This document shows positions 18,492 to 28,031 of a stretch of DNA of 64,000 bases, in pieces. The notes below the pieces were generated by a model that saw nothing but the letters and a program-made list of their open reading frames with translations, had not been told where the DNA came from and did not search any database. A program made the translations under genes and the position numbers. The stretch is from Azomonas macrocytogenes (lineage in GTDB: Bacteria; Pseudomonadota; Gammaproteobacteria; Pseudomonadales; Pseudomonadaceae): contig NZ_JACHXI010000014.1 of the NCBI RefSeq assembly GCF_014191985.1, positions 42,524-106,523 of the forward strand, written 5' to 3'. Positions within the stretch are counted from its first letter, which is position 1, and each line of letters starts with the position of its first letter.

Positions 18492-19063
18492 TATGGTGCA
18501 GGGCGCGGCCTCATTGCCGGGCTGGATGTATTCACCCGTTGCAGGGTGAAGGTATTCACCGGGCCGCTCTGGATCACCCGATTGCCGCTCAGCACTTCAA
18601 GCTGCAAGGAATGTTCGCCGCGCTCGATGCCGGACAGGTGGAAAACAGTATCCGAGCCGGCCGCTCCGACCGGTTGTCCGTCCAGCAGGAGCCGTAGGCT
18701 GTGGCCAGGCTGCAAGGCTGGCGTCAGACGGGCACTGACACTGAAGTTTCCATTGTTGGAGCGCAGGGCTTGTGCGTCGGGAATTCCGCTTAATTGGATG
18801 CTCGAATAGGCTTGGGCCGTGCTGTGGGCATTCGGCAATGTGGGTGATGGTGATGATGGTGATGATGGTGATGATGGTGATGATGGCGGGGATGCATCTA
18901 GCGTATTGGCTGGCGGCAATTCGACGGTTTCGGCCTTGATGCCCTCGGGCGGCTGGTTGGTAAAGACGGTATGGCCATCCTTGTCGGTATAGCGATAGAT
19001 CTCTGCCATTGCCGAGGTATCAATACAGAGCATCAGCATCAGGCCGAATGGTGCGCAGCGCAT
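18491..19063 (-). CDS. DUF4124 envelope protein (upstream copy) with Ser/Pro repeat linker
   Basis: A 190-residue exported protein: signal peptide ending ATSAMA-like (DTSAMA), DUF4124 (EIYRYTDKDGHTVFTNQPPEG), a linker made of repeated Pro-Ser-Ser units encoded by a 9-base tandem repeat, and a C-terminal Ig-like domain (LQPGHSLRLLLDGQPVG). ATG 19063 is preceded by GGAG. It is the first gene of a coupled pair with the following DUF4124 gene, and glnA lies upstream on the same strand behind a strong terminator. Confidence 0.78.
   Translation of the reverse strand: MRCAPFGLMLMLCIDTSAMAEIYRYTDKDGHTVFTNQPPEGIKAETVELPPANTLDASPPSSPSSPSSPSSPSPTLPNAHSTAQAYSSIQLSGIPDAQALRSNNGNFSVSARLTPALQPGHSLRLLLDGQPVGAAGSDTVFHLSGIERGEHSLQLEVLSGNRVIQSGPVNTFTLQRVNTSSPAMRPRPAP
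18851..18886. repeat. Four exact 9-base tandem repeats (TGATGATGG)
   Basis: The unit TGATGATGG occurs four times without interruption, inside the upstream DUF4124 gene, where it encodes repeated Ser-Pro-Ser on the minus strand. Because the unit is a multiple of three, copy-number change would alter linker length without breaking the frame. Confidence 0.9.
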
Positions 19064-19204
19064 AGGATGTCTCCGAAGGGGCGGTGGCGAAAGAGTTGCA
19101 CCTGTTGCGGCTGCCGGCAAGCTTCCTTGCCCTGTGTTGATAACGATGTCCGAAAACGTTTTTACCGAAGCGGATTTTTGCAGGACTTTTCGCCAGGTAA
19201 AGAA

Positions 19205-19239
19205 AAACCCGCGCCGAGCATGCAGTTCGGCGCGGGTTT
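19205..19239 (-). terminator. glnA intrinsic terminator
   Basis: Arms AAACCCGCGCCGA and TCGGCGCGGGTTT pair perfectly over 13 bases around a 9-base loop, and the minus strand continues into a T-run. It begins 15 bases after the glnA stop codon. Confidence 0.92.
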
Positions 19240-19253
19240 GTGTAAGAGCCTGA

Positions 19254-20660
19254 TCAGACGCTGTAGTACAGATCGTACTCCAGCGGATGTACAAAGGTGC
19301 GTACTTTGATCTCTTCTGCGGCTTTCAGCTCGACATAGGCGTCGAGAAACTCGTTAGTGAATACGCCGCCTTTGGTCAGGAACTCGCGATCGGCATCCAG
19401 CGCTTCCAGGGCTTCCTTCAGGCTGCCGCAGACCTGCGGGATCTGCTTGGATTCTTCCGGCGGCAGATGGTACAGATCCTTGCTGGCAGCTTCGCCGGGA
19501 TGGATCTTGTTCTGGATACCATCCAGGCCGGCCATCAGCAAAGCCGCGAAAGCCAGGTAGGGGTTGGCCGCTGGGTCCGGGAAGCGCGCTTCGATACGCC
19601 GGGCTTTCGGGCTGTTGACGTAGGGGATACGGATCGAGGCCGAGCGGTTGCGAGCAGAGTAGGCCAGCATGACCGGTGCTTCGAAGCCCGGAACCAGGCG
19701 CTTGTAGGAGTTGGTGGACGGGTTGGTCAGGGCGTTCAGTGCCTTGCCGTGCTTGATGATACCGCCGATGAAGAACAGCGCCTCTTCGGACAGGCCGGCA
19801 TAGCCTTCGCCAGCGAAGGTGTTCTTGCCATCCTTGGAGATGGACATGTGCACGTGCATGCCCGAGCCGTTGTCGCCATACAGCGGCTTGGGCATGAAGG
19901 TCGCGGTCTTGCCGTAGGCATCGGCCACGTTGTGCACGCAGTACTTCAGGGTCTGGACTTCGTCGGCCTTGGCAACCAGCGTGTTGAAGCTCACCCCGAT
20001 TTCGTTCTGGCCGGCGGTCGCCACTTCGTGGTGGTGAACTTCGACTTTCAGGCCGAACTCTTCCAGTGCGTTGCACATGGCGGTACGGATTTCGTGGTCG
20101 TGGTCGACCGGCGGAACGGGGAAGTAGCCACCCTTCACGCCGGGACGGTGGCCCTTGTTGCCGCTTTCGAAGTCGGCGTCGGTGTTCCAGGAAGCCTGCT
20201 CGGAGTAGATCTTGAACATCGAACCGGAGATGTCGGACTTGAATTTCACTTCGTCGAAGATGAAGAACTCGGGTTCCGGTCCGAAGAATGCAGTGTCACC
20301 GATGCCGGTGGACTTCAGGTATTGCTCGGCAGCGCGGGCGATGCTGCGAGGATCACGCTCGTAAGGCTGCATGGTGGCCGGTTCGATGATGTCACAGACC
20401 AGGATCAGGGTCGGTTCTTCAGTGAACGGGTCCAGCACTGCAGTGCTGTCGTCCGGTTTCAGGATCATGTCGGAGGCTTCGATGCCTTTCCAGCCGGCGA
20501 TGGAAGAACCATCGAACATCTTGCCGTCGTTGAAGAAGTCTTCATCCTGAGCTTCACGGGCTGGAATGGTTACGTGCTGCTGTTTGCCTTTGGTATCGGT
20601 AAAGCGAAGATCGATCCATTTCACGTCATGTTCCTGGATCAATTGAAGCGACTTCGACAT
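19254..20660 (-). CDS. glnA: Glutamine synthetase type I
   Basis: The 468-residue dodecameric enzyme makes glutamine from glutamate, ammonia and ATP, the main ammonium-assimilation step. The N-terminal beta-grasp, the FDGSSIAGW loop, the metal-site [11 protein letters not shown] segment and [13 protein letters not shown] are intact. The adenylylation-site region reads LYHLPPEE (Tyr present; the usual LYDLPPEE has Asp next to it). Start ATG 20660. A sigma-54 promoter about 100 bases upstream explains its control by the NtrBC pair encoded just downstream. Confidence 0.97.
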   Translation of the reverse strand: MSKSLQLIQEHDVKWIDLRFTDTKGKQQHVTIPAREAQDEDFFNDGKMFDGSSIAGWKGIEASDMILKPDDSTAVLDPFTEEPTLILVCDIIEPATMQPYERDPRSIARAAEQYLKSTGIGDTAFFGPEPEFFIFDEVKFKSDISGSMFKIYSEQASWNTDADFESGNKGHRPGVKGGYFPVPPVDHDHEIRTAMCNALEEFGLKVEVHHHEVATAGQNEIGVSFNTLVAKADEVQTLKYCVHNVADAYGKTATFMPKPLYGDNGSGMHVHMSISKDGKNTFAGEGYAGLSEEALFFIGGIIKHGKALNALTNPSTNSYKRLVPGFEAPVMLAYSARNRSASIRIPYVNSPKARRIEARFPDPAANPYLAFAALLMAGLDGIQNKIHPGEAASKDLYHLPPEESKQIPQVCGSLKEALEALDADREFLTKGGVFTNEFLDAYVELKAAEEIKVRTFVHPLEYDLYYSV

Positions 20661-21006
20661 CGTGTTCTCCAATATTATAGAGGTTGCTGGCAGTGCATCC
20701 GAAAGATGAATCAAACCGGATCGACAATAATCAGCCCTGGCAAACCGCCTCACAAGAGAGCAAATCTTGTGCCAGCAGCCCACTATAGTGCTGGGTTACA
20801 GTAATCGGATGAGCAGCTTTTGGGCATAAAGCGTCAATTATATGCACTTGTTCGAGGCTTTTGCTGGTTTATGCGCAAGTGCCGGTAAACAAGCTGTATT
20901 CAAATGTTAAACCGATCAATGGATGTCGATTTTCGTTATAATCCGCCACTTTGCCCATGATCATTGCAGCTGCTTGCCGGCTCGTTGTACCCATGAAATC
21001 GCGCCC
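20661..21006. other. Divergent control region between glnA and thiI
   Basis: This 346-base spacer holds the glnA sigma-54 promoter (listed separately) and a TATAAT box at 20937-20942 facing thiI, with no good -35. NtrC enhancer sites are not certain; possible half-sites are TGCACT near 20843 and GCGCAAGTGCC near 20873, both upstream of the glnA promoter. Confidence 0.5.
20759..20774 (-). promoter_or_regulatory. Sigma-54 promoter of glnA
   Basis: On the minus strand TGGCACAAGATTTGCT matches the -24/-12 consensus exactly (TGGCAC, five bases, TTGCT). Transcription would start near 20749 and give a leader of about 90 bases before the glnA ATG. Confidence 0.93.
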
Positions 21007-22479
21007 ATGAAACTGATCGTCAAGGTTTTTCCGGAAATCACCATCAAGAGTCGGCCGGTGCGCAAGCGCTTTATCCGTCAATTGGCCAGAAACATTCGCA
21101 ATGTGCTGCATGACCTTGATCCCGGACTGCGTACCGAAGGTGAATGGGACAATCTGGAGCTGGACACTTCAGTCGATGATCCCAAGGTATTGCACGAGAT
21201 GATCGAGCGATTGGCCTGCACGCCTGGGATCGCACACTTTCTCGAAGTGCATGAATACCCGCTGGGGGATTTCGACGATATCCTGGAGAAGTGCCGGCTG
21301 CACTTCGGCGAGCGGTTGCCCGGTAGGATCTTCGCCGTGCGCTGCAAGCGGGCCGGCAAACATCCGTTCGGCTCCATGGACGTGGAGCGCTATGTCGGTA
21401 GCCGGCTGCGCCAGGAATGCGGGGCAGCAGGCATTTCACTGAAGCAACCGGACGTCGAGGTGCGGATCGAGATTCGCGACCAGCGTCTGTTCGTGATCCA
21501 TGCCCAGCACAAGGGGATTGGCGGCTATCCGCTAGGAGCGCTGGAGCAGACGCTGGTGCTGATGTCCGGTGGGTTCGATTCCACCGTGGCCGCCTGGCAG
21601 ATGATGCGCCGAGGCCTGCTCACACATTTCTGCTTCTTCAATCTCGGTGGTCGCGCCCACGAGCTGGGTGTGATGGAAGTCGCCCATTATCTCTGGAAGA
21701 AATACGGTAGCTCGCATCGAGTACTGTTCATCAGCGTGCCGTTCGAAGAGGTGGTTGGCGAGATCCTGAAAAACGTCGACGATAGCCAGATGGGCGTAGT
21801 CCTCAAGCGCATGATGTTGCGCGCCGCCACGCGTATCGCCGAGCGCCTGCATATCGATGCCTTGGTGACCGGCGAGGCGATTTCTCAGGTGTCCAGTCAG
21901 ACCTTGCCCAACCTCGGTGTGATCGACGCGGCCACCGACATGCTGGTGCTGCGCCCGCTGATTGCGACGCACAAGCAGGACATCATCGATACTGCCGAGA
22001 GCATCGGTACTGCCGCGTTCGCCCGGCACATGCCGGAGTACTGCGGAGTGATTTCAGTCAATCCTACGACCAGGGCCCGCCGTGGACGCATCGGGCACGA
22101 GGAAGAGCGTTTCGATATGCACGTGCTCGAACAGGCACTGGCCAATGCGCGGCAGGTTTCCATCGATCAGGTGATCGATGAAATGGGCCGTGATCTCAAG
22201 GTCGAGGAAGTCGATCAGGCTCTGGCAGGGCAGATTGTGCTGGATATTCGTCACCCGGACGCCAGCGAGGATGAGCCGCTGGAGTTACCTGGCATCGAGG
22301 TCCAGGCGTTGCCGTTCTATGCCATCAACAATCGTTTCAAGGATCTGGACGCCTCTCGTCAATATCTTCTGTATTGCGACAAAGGTGTCATGAGCCGTCT
22401 GCATGCTCATCATCTGTTGCATGAGGGGCATGTGAACGTGCGGGTCTATCGACCCGAGGCCGCAGGCGACAGGCCATGA
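21007..22479 (+). CDS. thiI: tRNA 4-thiouridine synthase / thiamine sulfur transferase ThiI
   Basis: The 490-residue protein has an N-terminal ferredoxin-like plus THUMP region, the PP-loop SGGFDST (Ser about 187) for tRNA adenylation, and a C-terminal rhodanese domain with the persulfide-carrying Cys about 457 (LLYCDKG). It installs s4U8 in tRNA and feeds sulfur to thiazole synthesis. ATG 21007 starts the conserved [15 protein letters not shown]; an earlier in-frame ATG at 20923 lies in the promoter region and is rejected. Confidence 0.95.
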   Translation: MKLIVKVFPEITIKSRPVRKRFIRQLARNIRNVLHDLDPGLRTEGEWDNLELDTSVDDPKVLHEMIERLACTPGIAHFLEVHEYPLGDFDDILEKCRLHFGERLPGRIFAVRCKRAGKHPFGSMDVERYVGSRLRQECGAAGISLKQPDVEVRIEIRDQRLFVIHAQHKGIGGYPLGALEQTLVLMSGGFDSTVAAWQMMRRGLLTHFCFFNLGGRAHELGVMEVAHYLWKKYGSSHRVLFISVPFEEVVGEILKNVDDSQMGVVLKRMMLRAATRIAERLHIDALVTGEAISQVSSQTLPNLGVIDAATDMLVLRPLIATHKQDIIDTAESIGTAAFARHMPEYCGVISVNPTTRARRGRIGHEEERFDMHVLEQALANARQVSIDQVIDEMGRDLKVEEVDQALAGQIVLDIRHPDASEDEPLELPGIEVQALPFYAINNRFKDLDASRQYLLYCDKGVMSRLHAHHLLHEGHVNVRVYRPEAAGDRP

Positions 22480-22562
22480 TCGAAGATACCTTGATCCGCA
22501 ACCTCATCGAGCCGCAGCAATTGCGCCCTCCCGATGGCCTGTCAACGCCGTTTGCACAAACC

Positions 22563-22598
22563 GCCTGCAGCGTGAAGCCTGCAGTCTGAAGCTTTTTT
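22563..22598 (+). terminator. Imperfect 14-base tandem repeat with T-run after thiI
   Basis: GCCTGCAG-CG-TGAA and GCCTGCAG-TC-TGAA stand side by side; the two CTGCAG blocks can pair around an 8-base loop, and T6 follows. It is a weak candidate thiI terminator just before typA. Confidence 0.4.
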
Positions 22599-22613
22599 CT
22601 TAGAGATAACATT

Positions 22614-24434
22614 GTGATCGAGAATCTTCGCAACATCGCCATCATCGCCCACGTCGACCATGGCAAGACCACTCTCGTGGACAAGCTGCTCAAGCTGTCC
22701 GGCACCCTTGACCGCAAGGAGGCCGAAGGCGAGCGCGTCATGGATTCCAACGACCAGGAGCGCGAACGTGGCATTACCATCCTGGCGAAGAACACCGCCA
22801 TCAAATGGAATGGCTACGACATCAACATCGTCGATACCCCCGGACACGCCGATTTCGGCGGCGAGGTAGAGCGCGTGATGAGCATGGTCGATTCCGTGCT
22901 GCTCTTGGTCGACGCCCAGGACGGCCCCATGCCGCAGACCCGTTTCGTGACCCAGAAGGCATTCAAGGCCGGCCTGCGTCCGATCGTCGTGGTCAACAAG
23001 ATCGACCGTCCCGGTGCTCGCCCGGACTGGGTCATCGACCAGATCTTCGACCTGTTCGACAACCTCGGGGCAACTGAAGAGCAGTTGGACTTCCCGATCA
23101 TCTATGCCAGTGCCCTGAACGGTATCGCCGGTGACGATCCGGAAAACATGGCCGAGAACATGGACCCGCTGTTCCAGGCTATTGTCGATCATGTACCGGC
23201 CCCGGCTGTCGATATCGAAGGCCCGTTCCAGATGCAGATTTCCCAGCTGGACTACAACAGCTTCCTCGGCGTGATCGGCATCGGCCGCATCGCTCGCGGC
23301 AAGATCAAGGCCAACACCCCGGTCGTCGCTGTCAGCGCCGATGGCAGCAAACGCAATGGCCGAATTCTCAAGATCATGGGCCACTCGGGCCTGCAACGCG
23401 TTGAAGTGCCGGAAGCCCAGGCTGGCGATATCATTTGCATCAGCGGCTTCGATCAATTGTTCATTTCCGACACCCTGTGCGATCCTTTGAACGTCGAGGC
23501 ATTACCGCCGTTGTCGGTGGATGAGCCGACCGTGAGCATGACCTTCCAGGTCAACGACTCGCCGTTCTGCGGCAAGGAAGGCAAATTCGTTACCAGCCGC
23601 AACATCAAGGAGCGTCTGGAGAAAGAGCTGCTGCACAACGTCGCGCTGCGTGTCGTACAGGGTGATGATGCCGACAAGTTCAAGGTTTCCGGCCGTGGCG
23701 AGCTGCACCTGTCGGTGCTGATCGAAAACATGCGCCGCGAAGGCTTTGAGCTGGCTATTTCCCGTCCGGAAGTGGTTATCAAGGAAGTCGACGGCGAGAA
23801 ACAGGAGCCCTATGAAAACGTCACCATCGATATCGAGGAAGTCCATCAGGGTCCGGTGATGGAGCAGATGGGCCTGCGCAAGGGTGAATTGAGCAACATG
23901 GTGCCGGATGGCAAGGGCCGCCTGCGCCTCGAATACGTCATTCCGGCACGTGGCCTGATCGGCTTTCGCAACTCGTTCCTCACCATGACTTCCGGCAGCG
24001 GCATCCTCACCAGTACCTTCAGCCACTACGGGCCGATTAAGTCCGGCGAGGTAACTCACCGCCAGAACGGGGTGCTGGTCTCCATGGCCACCGGCAAGGC
24101 GCTATCCTACTCGCTGGAAACCCTGCAGGACCGTGGCAAGCTGTTCCTCGCTCCAGGCGATGAGATCTACGAAGGCCAACTGGCCGGCATCAACAGCCGC
24201 GACAACGATCTGGTGATCAACCCCACCAAAGGCAAGAAGCTCGACAACATGCGCGCTTCCGGCAAGGACGAGACCATCCAACTGGTTCCGCCGATCAGGT
24301 TCACCCTGGAGCAGGCGCTGGAATTCATCGACGATGACGAGTTGGTGGAAGTGACGCCAAAGTCCATCCGCTTGCGCAAGAAGTACCTCAACGAGAACGA
24401 CCGCAAGCGCTACGAGCGCAGCAGCAAGATTTGA
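22614..24434 (+). CDS. typA: Ribosome-associated GTPase TypA/BipA
   Basis: The 606-residue translational GTPase has G1 [11 protein letters not shown]2 RERGITI, G3 [12 protein letters not shown]4 NKIDRPGA, followed by EF-G-like domains III/V and the BipA C-terminal domain. It binds the 70S ribosome and supports 50S assembly, stress and virulence responses. The start codon is GTG 22614. A strong terminator follows at 24462-24496. Confidence 0.97.
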   Translation: MIENLRNIAIIAHVDHGKTTLVDKLLKLSGTLDRKEAEGERVMDSNDQERERGITILAKNTAIKWNGYDINIVDTPGHADFGGEVERVMSMVDSVLLLVDAQDGPMPQTRFVTQKAFKAGLRPIVVVNKIDRPGARPDWVIDQIFDLFDNLGATEEQLDFPIIYASALNGIAGDDPENMAENMDPLFQAIVDHVPAPAVDIEGPFQMQISQLDYNSFLGVIGIGRIARGKIKANTPVVAVSADGSKRNGRILKIMGHSGLQRVEVPEAQAGDIICISGFDQLFISDTLCDPLNVEALPPLSVDEPTVSMTFQVNDSPFCGKEGKFVTSRNIKERLEKELLHNVALRVVQGDDADKFKVSGRGELHLSVLIENMRREGFELAISRPEVVIKEVDGEKQEPYENVTIDIEEVHQGPVMEQMGLRKGELSNMVPDGKGRLRLEYVIPARGLIGFRNSFLTMTSGSGILTSTFSHYGPIKSGEVTHRQNGVLVSMATGKALSYSLETLQDRGKLFLAPGDEIYEGQLAGINSRDNDLVINPTKGKKLDNMRASGKDETIQLVPPIRFTLEQALEFIDDDELVEVTPKSIRLRKKYLNENDRKRYERSSKI

Positions 24435-24461
24435 TGCGCTGAGCGAGCGGTAAGGTAAGAC

Positions 24462-24496
24462 AAAAGCCCTGCTGGAGTGATCTGGCGGGGCTTTTT
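24462..24496 (+). terminator. typA intrinsic terminator
   Basis: AAAAGCCCTGC and GCGGGGCTTTT pair (one wobble) around a 12-base loop, ending in a T-run, 27 bases after the typA stop. The following 236 bases to the hydrolase gene contain no recognised feature. Confidence 0.9.
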
Positions 24497-24732
24497 GCTC
24501 TCTGAGCTGGAAAATGCATCGTTCTGACCCGCGGCGGGAAATATCCAGCTTTGAATCGTGTCACGGGCTTATGGCTCGGTGCAGCAGTGCATTTCGTGAA
24601 GAAAGCCAAAGTGGCTGGATAGCATTTGCGGGTTGCCAGGCTGCGGCGCAGGTCGACCATCACTGCGAAGCGTGTTGGCTTGCCACGCTGGGTCTGAGGA
24701 AAGAATAATCGGCAGGTCACGGAGAAATATGC

Positions 24733-25692
24733 ATGTCCGATCTAGTCCTGCCTGGAACGCTTCAGCCCGATCAGCTTCGCGCCAGTTTGGGAATGCTCGA
24801 TGAGTCTGTCGGGCTTTCCCATGAAGGACGTTACTACCAGGCTTTCTATGGCCTGGACCTGCCGCATCGTTCGAAAATCCAGAGCCGCCTGGGACGCGTG
24901 CAGGTCAAGGATTACGAGATTGTCGTACAGTGCTGGTGGCCGCCGGAGCCGAAGGGTACGCTGGTTTTCCTGCATGGTTACTATGACCACATGGGGCTGT
25001 ATCGACATGTGGTGGATTGGGGGCTGGAACTGGGCCTGGCCGTGATTGCCTGTGATTTACCGGGGCATGGTCTTTCCAGTGGGCCACGGGCAAGCATCAA
25101 CGAGTTCGACGAATACCAGCATGTGCTGAACGCATTGCTCAATGAGGCTCATCGACTCGATCTTCCGCAGCCCTGGCACTTGCTGGGGCAAAGCACCGGT
25201 GGGGCGATCCTGCTGGATTACCTGTTGCATCAGCCGGAAGACCCGGCACTGGGCCAGAGTATGTTGCTTGCGCCGCTGATCCGGCCGCAGGCCTGGGTGC
25301 GCTCAGCGCTCATCTATCGGCTGGTCCGACCGTTCGTCACGCAGATTCCGCGACGCTTCAGTGCCAACTCCAGTGACTCGGATTTCCTTGAGTTCATCCA
25401 AAAGCGCGACATGTTGCAGGCGAATATCCTGCCCGTTGCCTGGGTCGGTGCGCTGGATCGCTGGATTCAACGCATAGAAGCTGCTCCCGGTTGTTCGCGC
25501 CAAGCGCCGCTGATCGTGCAGGGCGAGCAGGATACGACGGTAGACTGGCAGTACAACCTGCCGGTGTTGGAAGAGAAATTTGTGAAACCGGAAATCCTTC
25601 GCTTGCCCACCGCCCGGCATCACTTGGTCAACGAGAGCCAGGAACTGCGCAAGGTGTATTTCGATTTTCTGCGGGAGAGAGTGGTGGGATAG
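24733..25692 (+). CDS. Alpha/beta hydrolase, monoacylglycerol-lipase-like
   Basis: A 319-residue cytosolic esterase/lipase fold (Hydrolase_4/PldB type). The oxyanion strand LVFLHGYYDHMG, nucleophile elbow GQSTG (LLGQSTGGAILLDY), the Asp in VQGEQDTTVDW and the His in PTARHHLVNE give a full catalytic triad. The substrate is probably a monoacylglycerol or lysophospholipid, but this is inferred only from family. GGAG lies 9 bases before ATG 24733. Confidence 0.82.
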   Translation: MSDLVLPGTLQPDQLRASLGMLDESVGLSHEGRYYQAFYGLDLPHRSKIQSRLGRVQVKDYEIVVQCWWPPEPKGTLVFLHGYYDHMGLYRHVVDWGLELGLAVIACDLPGHGLSSGPRASINEFDEYQHVLNALLNEAHRLDLPQPWHLLGQSTGGAILLDYLLHQPEDPALGQSMLLAPLIRPQAWVRSALIYRLVRPFVTQIPRRFSANSSDSDFLEFIQKRDMLQANILPVAWVGALDRWIQRIEAAPGCSRQAPLIVQGEQDTTVDWQYNLPVLEEKFVKPEILRLPTARHHLVNESQELRKVYFDFLRERVVG

Positions 25693-25782
25693 AGGCTATG
25701 AGGGTATGGGGAATGATTGAGAACTACCCTCGGCCTTCCGGCCGGGATAGCTCGGTGGGTGAACCAGATGAACACCCGGATA

Positions 25783-26862
25783 CTAGCCCATAGTATGGCC
25801 TGAGTGATCTTCCGGCACCTGGCCAACGACGGTGATGTCGGTGGAAGGTTCGGTCGTTCCAGGGTTCAGAACGATAACGTTCTGGGATTTTTCAACCGCT
25901 TCGTCGGATGAAACGAAAGCTAACGCGACATCGGCGCGGGAGATGCCGTTGGTCAACTGGCCTTCCCAGTAAGCCGCGCCGTCGGCATCAACTGTTCTGT
26001 GCAGGGCTTTCTCGTAGAGGGAACCGACGAACTGTGTATTGCTGGCATCGGTATTGGCTGCCTGGAATTCCTGCGAATTCAGAAAACCGTTGGCGATATC
26101 CAGAGGGTTGGCCCCCTGGTCGAGCTGATCGAGCCAGTACAGGGCGCCAGCCGCGTCCGGTGCACGATCGAGCAGCGCTTCGTACAGACGCATGGCGTTG
26201 CCGTCGTTCTGGTTATCGACAATCACTATGCTCTGGGAGCCGAAGCCGACGATCTCGACGTTCGACAACGTAGTGACGGCAGAGGTAGCCGTATTGGTGA
26301 ACTGCAAGTGACCATCGCTTACTTGGTGGCTGTAGTCAGTGATCGCGCCGCTAAGCCGAACGGTATCGATACCGGCGCCGGCATCGATGATGTCGTTGCC
26401 TTTGCCTGATGCAATGATGTCGTTGCCAGTTCCGGTATGGATGATGTCATTGCCTTCGCCTCCTTCCACCATGCTGTCGCCATTGCCCCACAGGGTAATG
26501 GTGTCATTGCCGAGGCTGCCCACCACGATTCCACCAGCGTGATAGTTGACCACCTGATCAGGGTACGAAATGCTCCAGTCGATCTGCGCCTGGGGGGTGT
26601 AGGCGTTTTCGAATGCCAGCACTCGGCTACCGAGCAAGGCTGCATCGGGAATATTGCTGGCATCGGTGACCAATAACAAATCCGGGGTAACCCCAGCCGG
26701 GCTTTGCAGGGTCTGGCCATCCCAGTGAGCCACGTAGAACTCGCTGGTTCCTGCAGGTAGAAGGCTTCCGTGAATGGATCCTCTGATGGTGATGGGGGAA
26801 ACCGACATGGTCGGGTGAAGGTTTTGGGCAACGGTATTGGGGCCGTCATATCGAAACGCCAT
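25783..26862 (-). CDS. RTX-repeat and DUF4214 domain protein
   Basis: A 359-residue protein without a signal peptide. Residues 115-165 hold RTX calcium-binding nonapeptides (GSLGNDTI, GGEGNDII, GTGNDII, GKGNDII, GAGIDTV). Residues about 222-325 carry two DUF4214 units (MRLYEALLDRAPDAAGALYWLDQL and SLYEKALHRTVDADGAAYWEGQL). The C-terminus is EDHSGHTMG, a His/Met cluster that could bind metal. RTX proteins of this kind normally leave by type I secretion, but no exporter genes are in the window. AGGAGA precedes ATG 26862. It lies downstream of tonB and tpsB on the same strand, and so may belong to their operon or be a surface partner. Confidence 0.8.
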   Translation of the reverse strand: MAFRYDGPNTVAQNLHPTMSVSPITIRGSIHGSLLPAGTSEFYVAHWDGQTLQSPAGVTPDLLLVTDASNIPDAALLGSRVLAFENAYTPQAQIDWSISYPDQVVNYHAGGIVVGSLGNDTITLWGNGDSMVEGGEGNDIIHTGTGNDIIASGKGNDIIDAGAGIDTVRLSGAITDYSHQVSDGHLQFTNTATSAVTTLSNVEIVGFGSQSIVIVDNQNDGNAMRLYEALLDRAPDAAGALYWLDQLDQGANPLDIANGFLNSQEFQAANTDASNTQFVGSLYEKALHRTVDADGAAYWEGQLTNGISRADVALAFVSSDEAVEKSQNVIVLNPGTTEPSTDITVVGQVPEDHSGHTMG

Positions 26863-27090
26863 AACGCTTTCTCCTTTTCGAGCCACCGGTAGTGGCTTGC
26901 AGGTTACGGGGAAGTGAAGGTTTTCGTGGTTGCAAGGGGAGCCCGGTAGATGCCGAAAGGGAAAAGATCCGGGCAAGCCTCAGGTTGCAGGGAGCGGTAA
27001 CAGGCCGTGTGGGTCCGCAGGAAACAGACTTCTGGTCAGCATGGAAGATAGGCAGGAGAGCGCTATTGAACGCCACTCCTGGAAACTGGA

Positions 27091-27906
27091 TCAGTTGCCC
27101 CTGTTGCCGAACGATATGGCTATGGAAACGTCCATTGGCCTGGGTGGACGAGCGAAGGGCATGCTGGCCGAGGCAGCCTTTAGAGCGCTCGCATCCAGCG
27201 CTGGATGGCCGCTGCTCCTTGCTATGCGCAGCGAGCCATGCTGAATGGCACCATCTGCCCCGAGGCTGAAACTGATGATGGGTATGCCTTCGGCTCCGCC
27301 TCTCCTGGCCTCGGGGGGGTAGATAAGGTTGCCCTGTACAACTCGCCTGATATTCCTCAGGTATTCCTTGATGAGATTCGTTTCCCGTTGCTCGTGGCTG
27401 ATTGTTTGTTGCTGTTGCAAGGGGCCACCCCCAGTGCTGGCAGCGGCTTTGGCTGCCGTGGATGAGGGTGTCGCCTGCGCGGATTTTTCCAGCAATTTGT
27501 CGGGGAAGCGTTTCGGCGAGTGAACAATCTTTGGTGGGGGTTTTTGCTCGGCTGGCTTCACTGGCCTGGCTTTTCCTCGCGCTAGCGGGGGATCTGGTTT
27601 TACCTCTGGTGTCTCGCTGGTTCCCTGTGGCGGTTGTGAAGGTCGAGCGGAGGGTTGTACGGCCGCGCTGGCTGGTTTTGCTCCCGGCGAGATCTGTTCG
27701 AGTTGCCGTTCCGTAATCAATCCCTGGATTTCTATGACCAGTTTGTCTCGCTCCGGTGGTGTGGGCGGCCTGGAGTCGTTGGACAGCAAGATGAATGCTG
27801 GGCCTATATGCATGGTCATGGACAGGAGAAAACTCAGGCATATCCCGACCCTACTGTTGCCCATGGGCATTGGTTGAATCAGTGTTGAATATCGGTCGGT
27901 TTCCAC
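27091..27906 (-). CDS. TonB-family energy transducer
   Basis: A 271-residue protein with one N-terminal inner-membrane helix (about residues 19-41, VGICLSFLLSMTMHIGPAFILL in two halves), a Pro/Lys/Arg-rich periplasm-spanning linker (65-135) and a TonB C-terminal domain (about 180-271: YPPEARRGG, then SSGHPALDASALKA). The GTG start at 27906 has GGAAG 7 bases upstream; ATG 27870 or 27864 are alternatives. No exbB/exbD or TonB-dependent receptor gene is near. It lies 125 bases after tpsB in the same direction, an unusual partner for two-partner secretion. Confidence 0.82.
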   Translation of the reverse strand: METDRYSTLIQPMPMGNSRVGICLSFLLSMTMHIGPAFILLSNDSRPPTPPERDKLVIEIQGLITERQLEQISPGAKPASAAVQPSARPSQPPQGTSETPEVKPDPPLARGKARPVKPAEQKPPPKIVHSPKRFPDKLLEKSAQATPSSTAAKAAASTGGGPLQQQQTISHEQRETNLIKEYLRNIRRVVQGNLIYPPEARRGGAEGIPIISFSLGADGAIQHGSLRIARSSGHPALDASALKAASASMPFARPPRPMDVSIAISFGNRGN

Positions 27907-28031
27907 AGTGGCTTCCGATATCGTCGCGTAGGAAGAGAGCGTCCGTTCGTATGGAAAGATGTCCGTTCATCCGCATGGTCCTTTTGCGTGGTGCCGGTCG
28001 AGGGCTTTCATCCTTGGTTTTGGCCTGTTAC

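Noticed and set aside
18851..18886. The TGATGATGG repeats as a CRISPR-like array
   Set aside because: The units abut with no spacers and lie inside a coding frame, so they are a simple tandem repeat.
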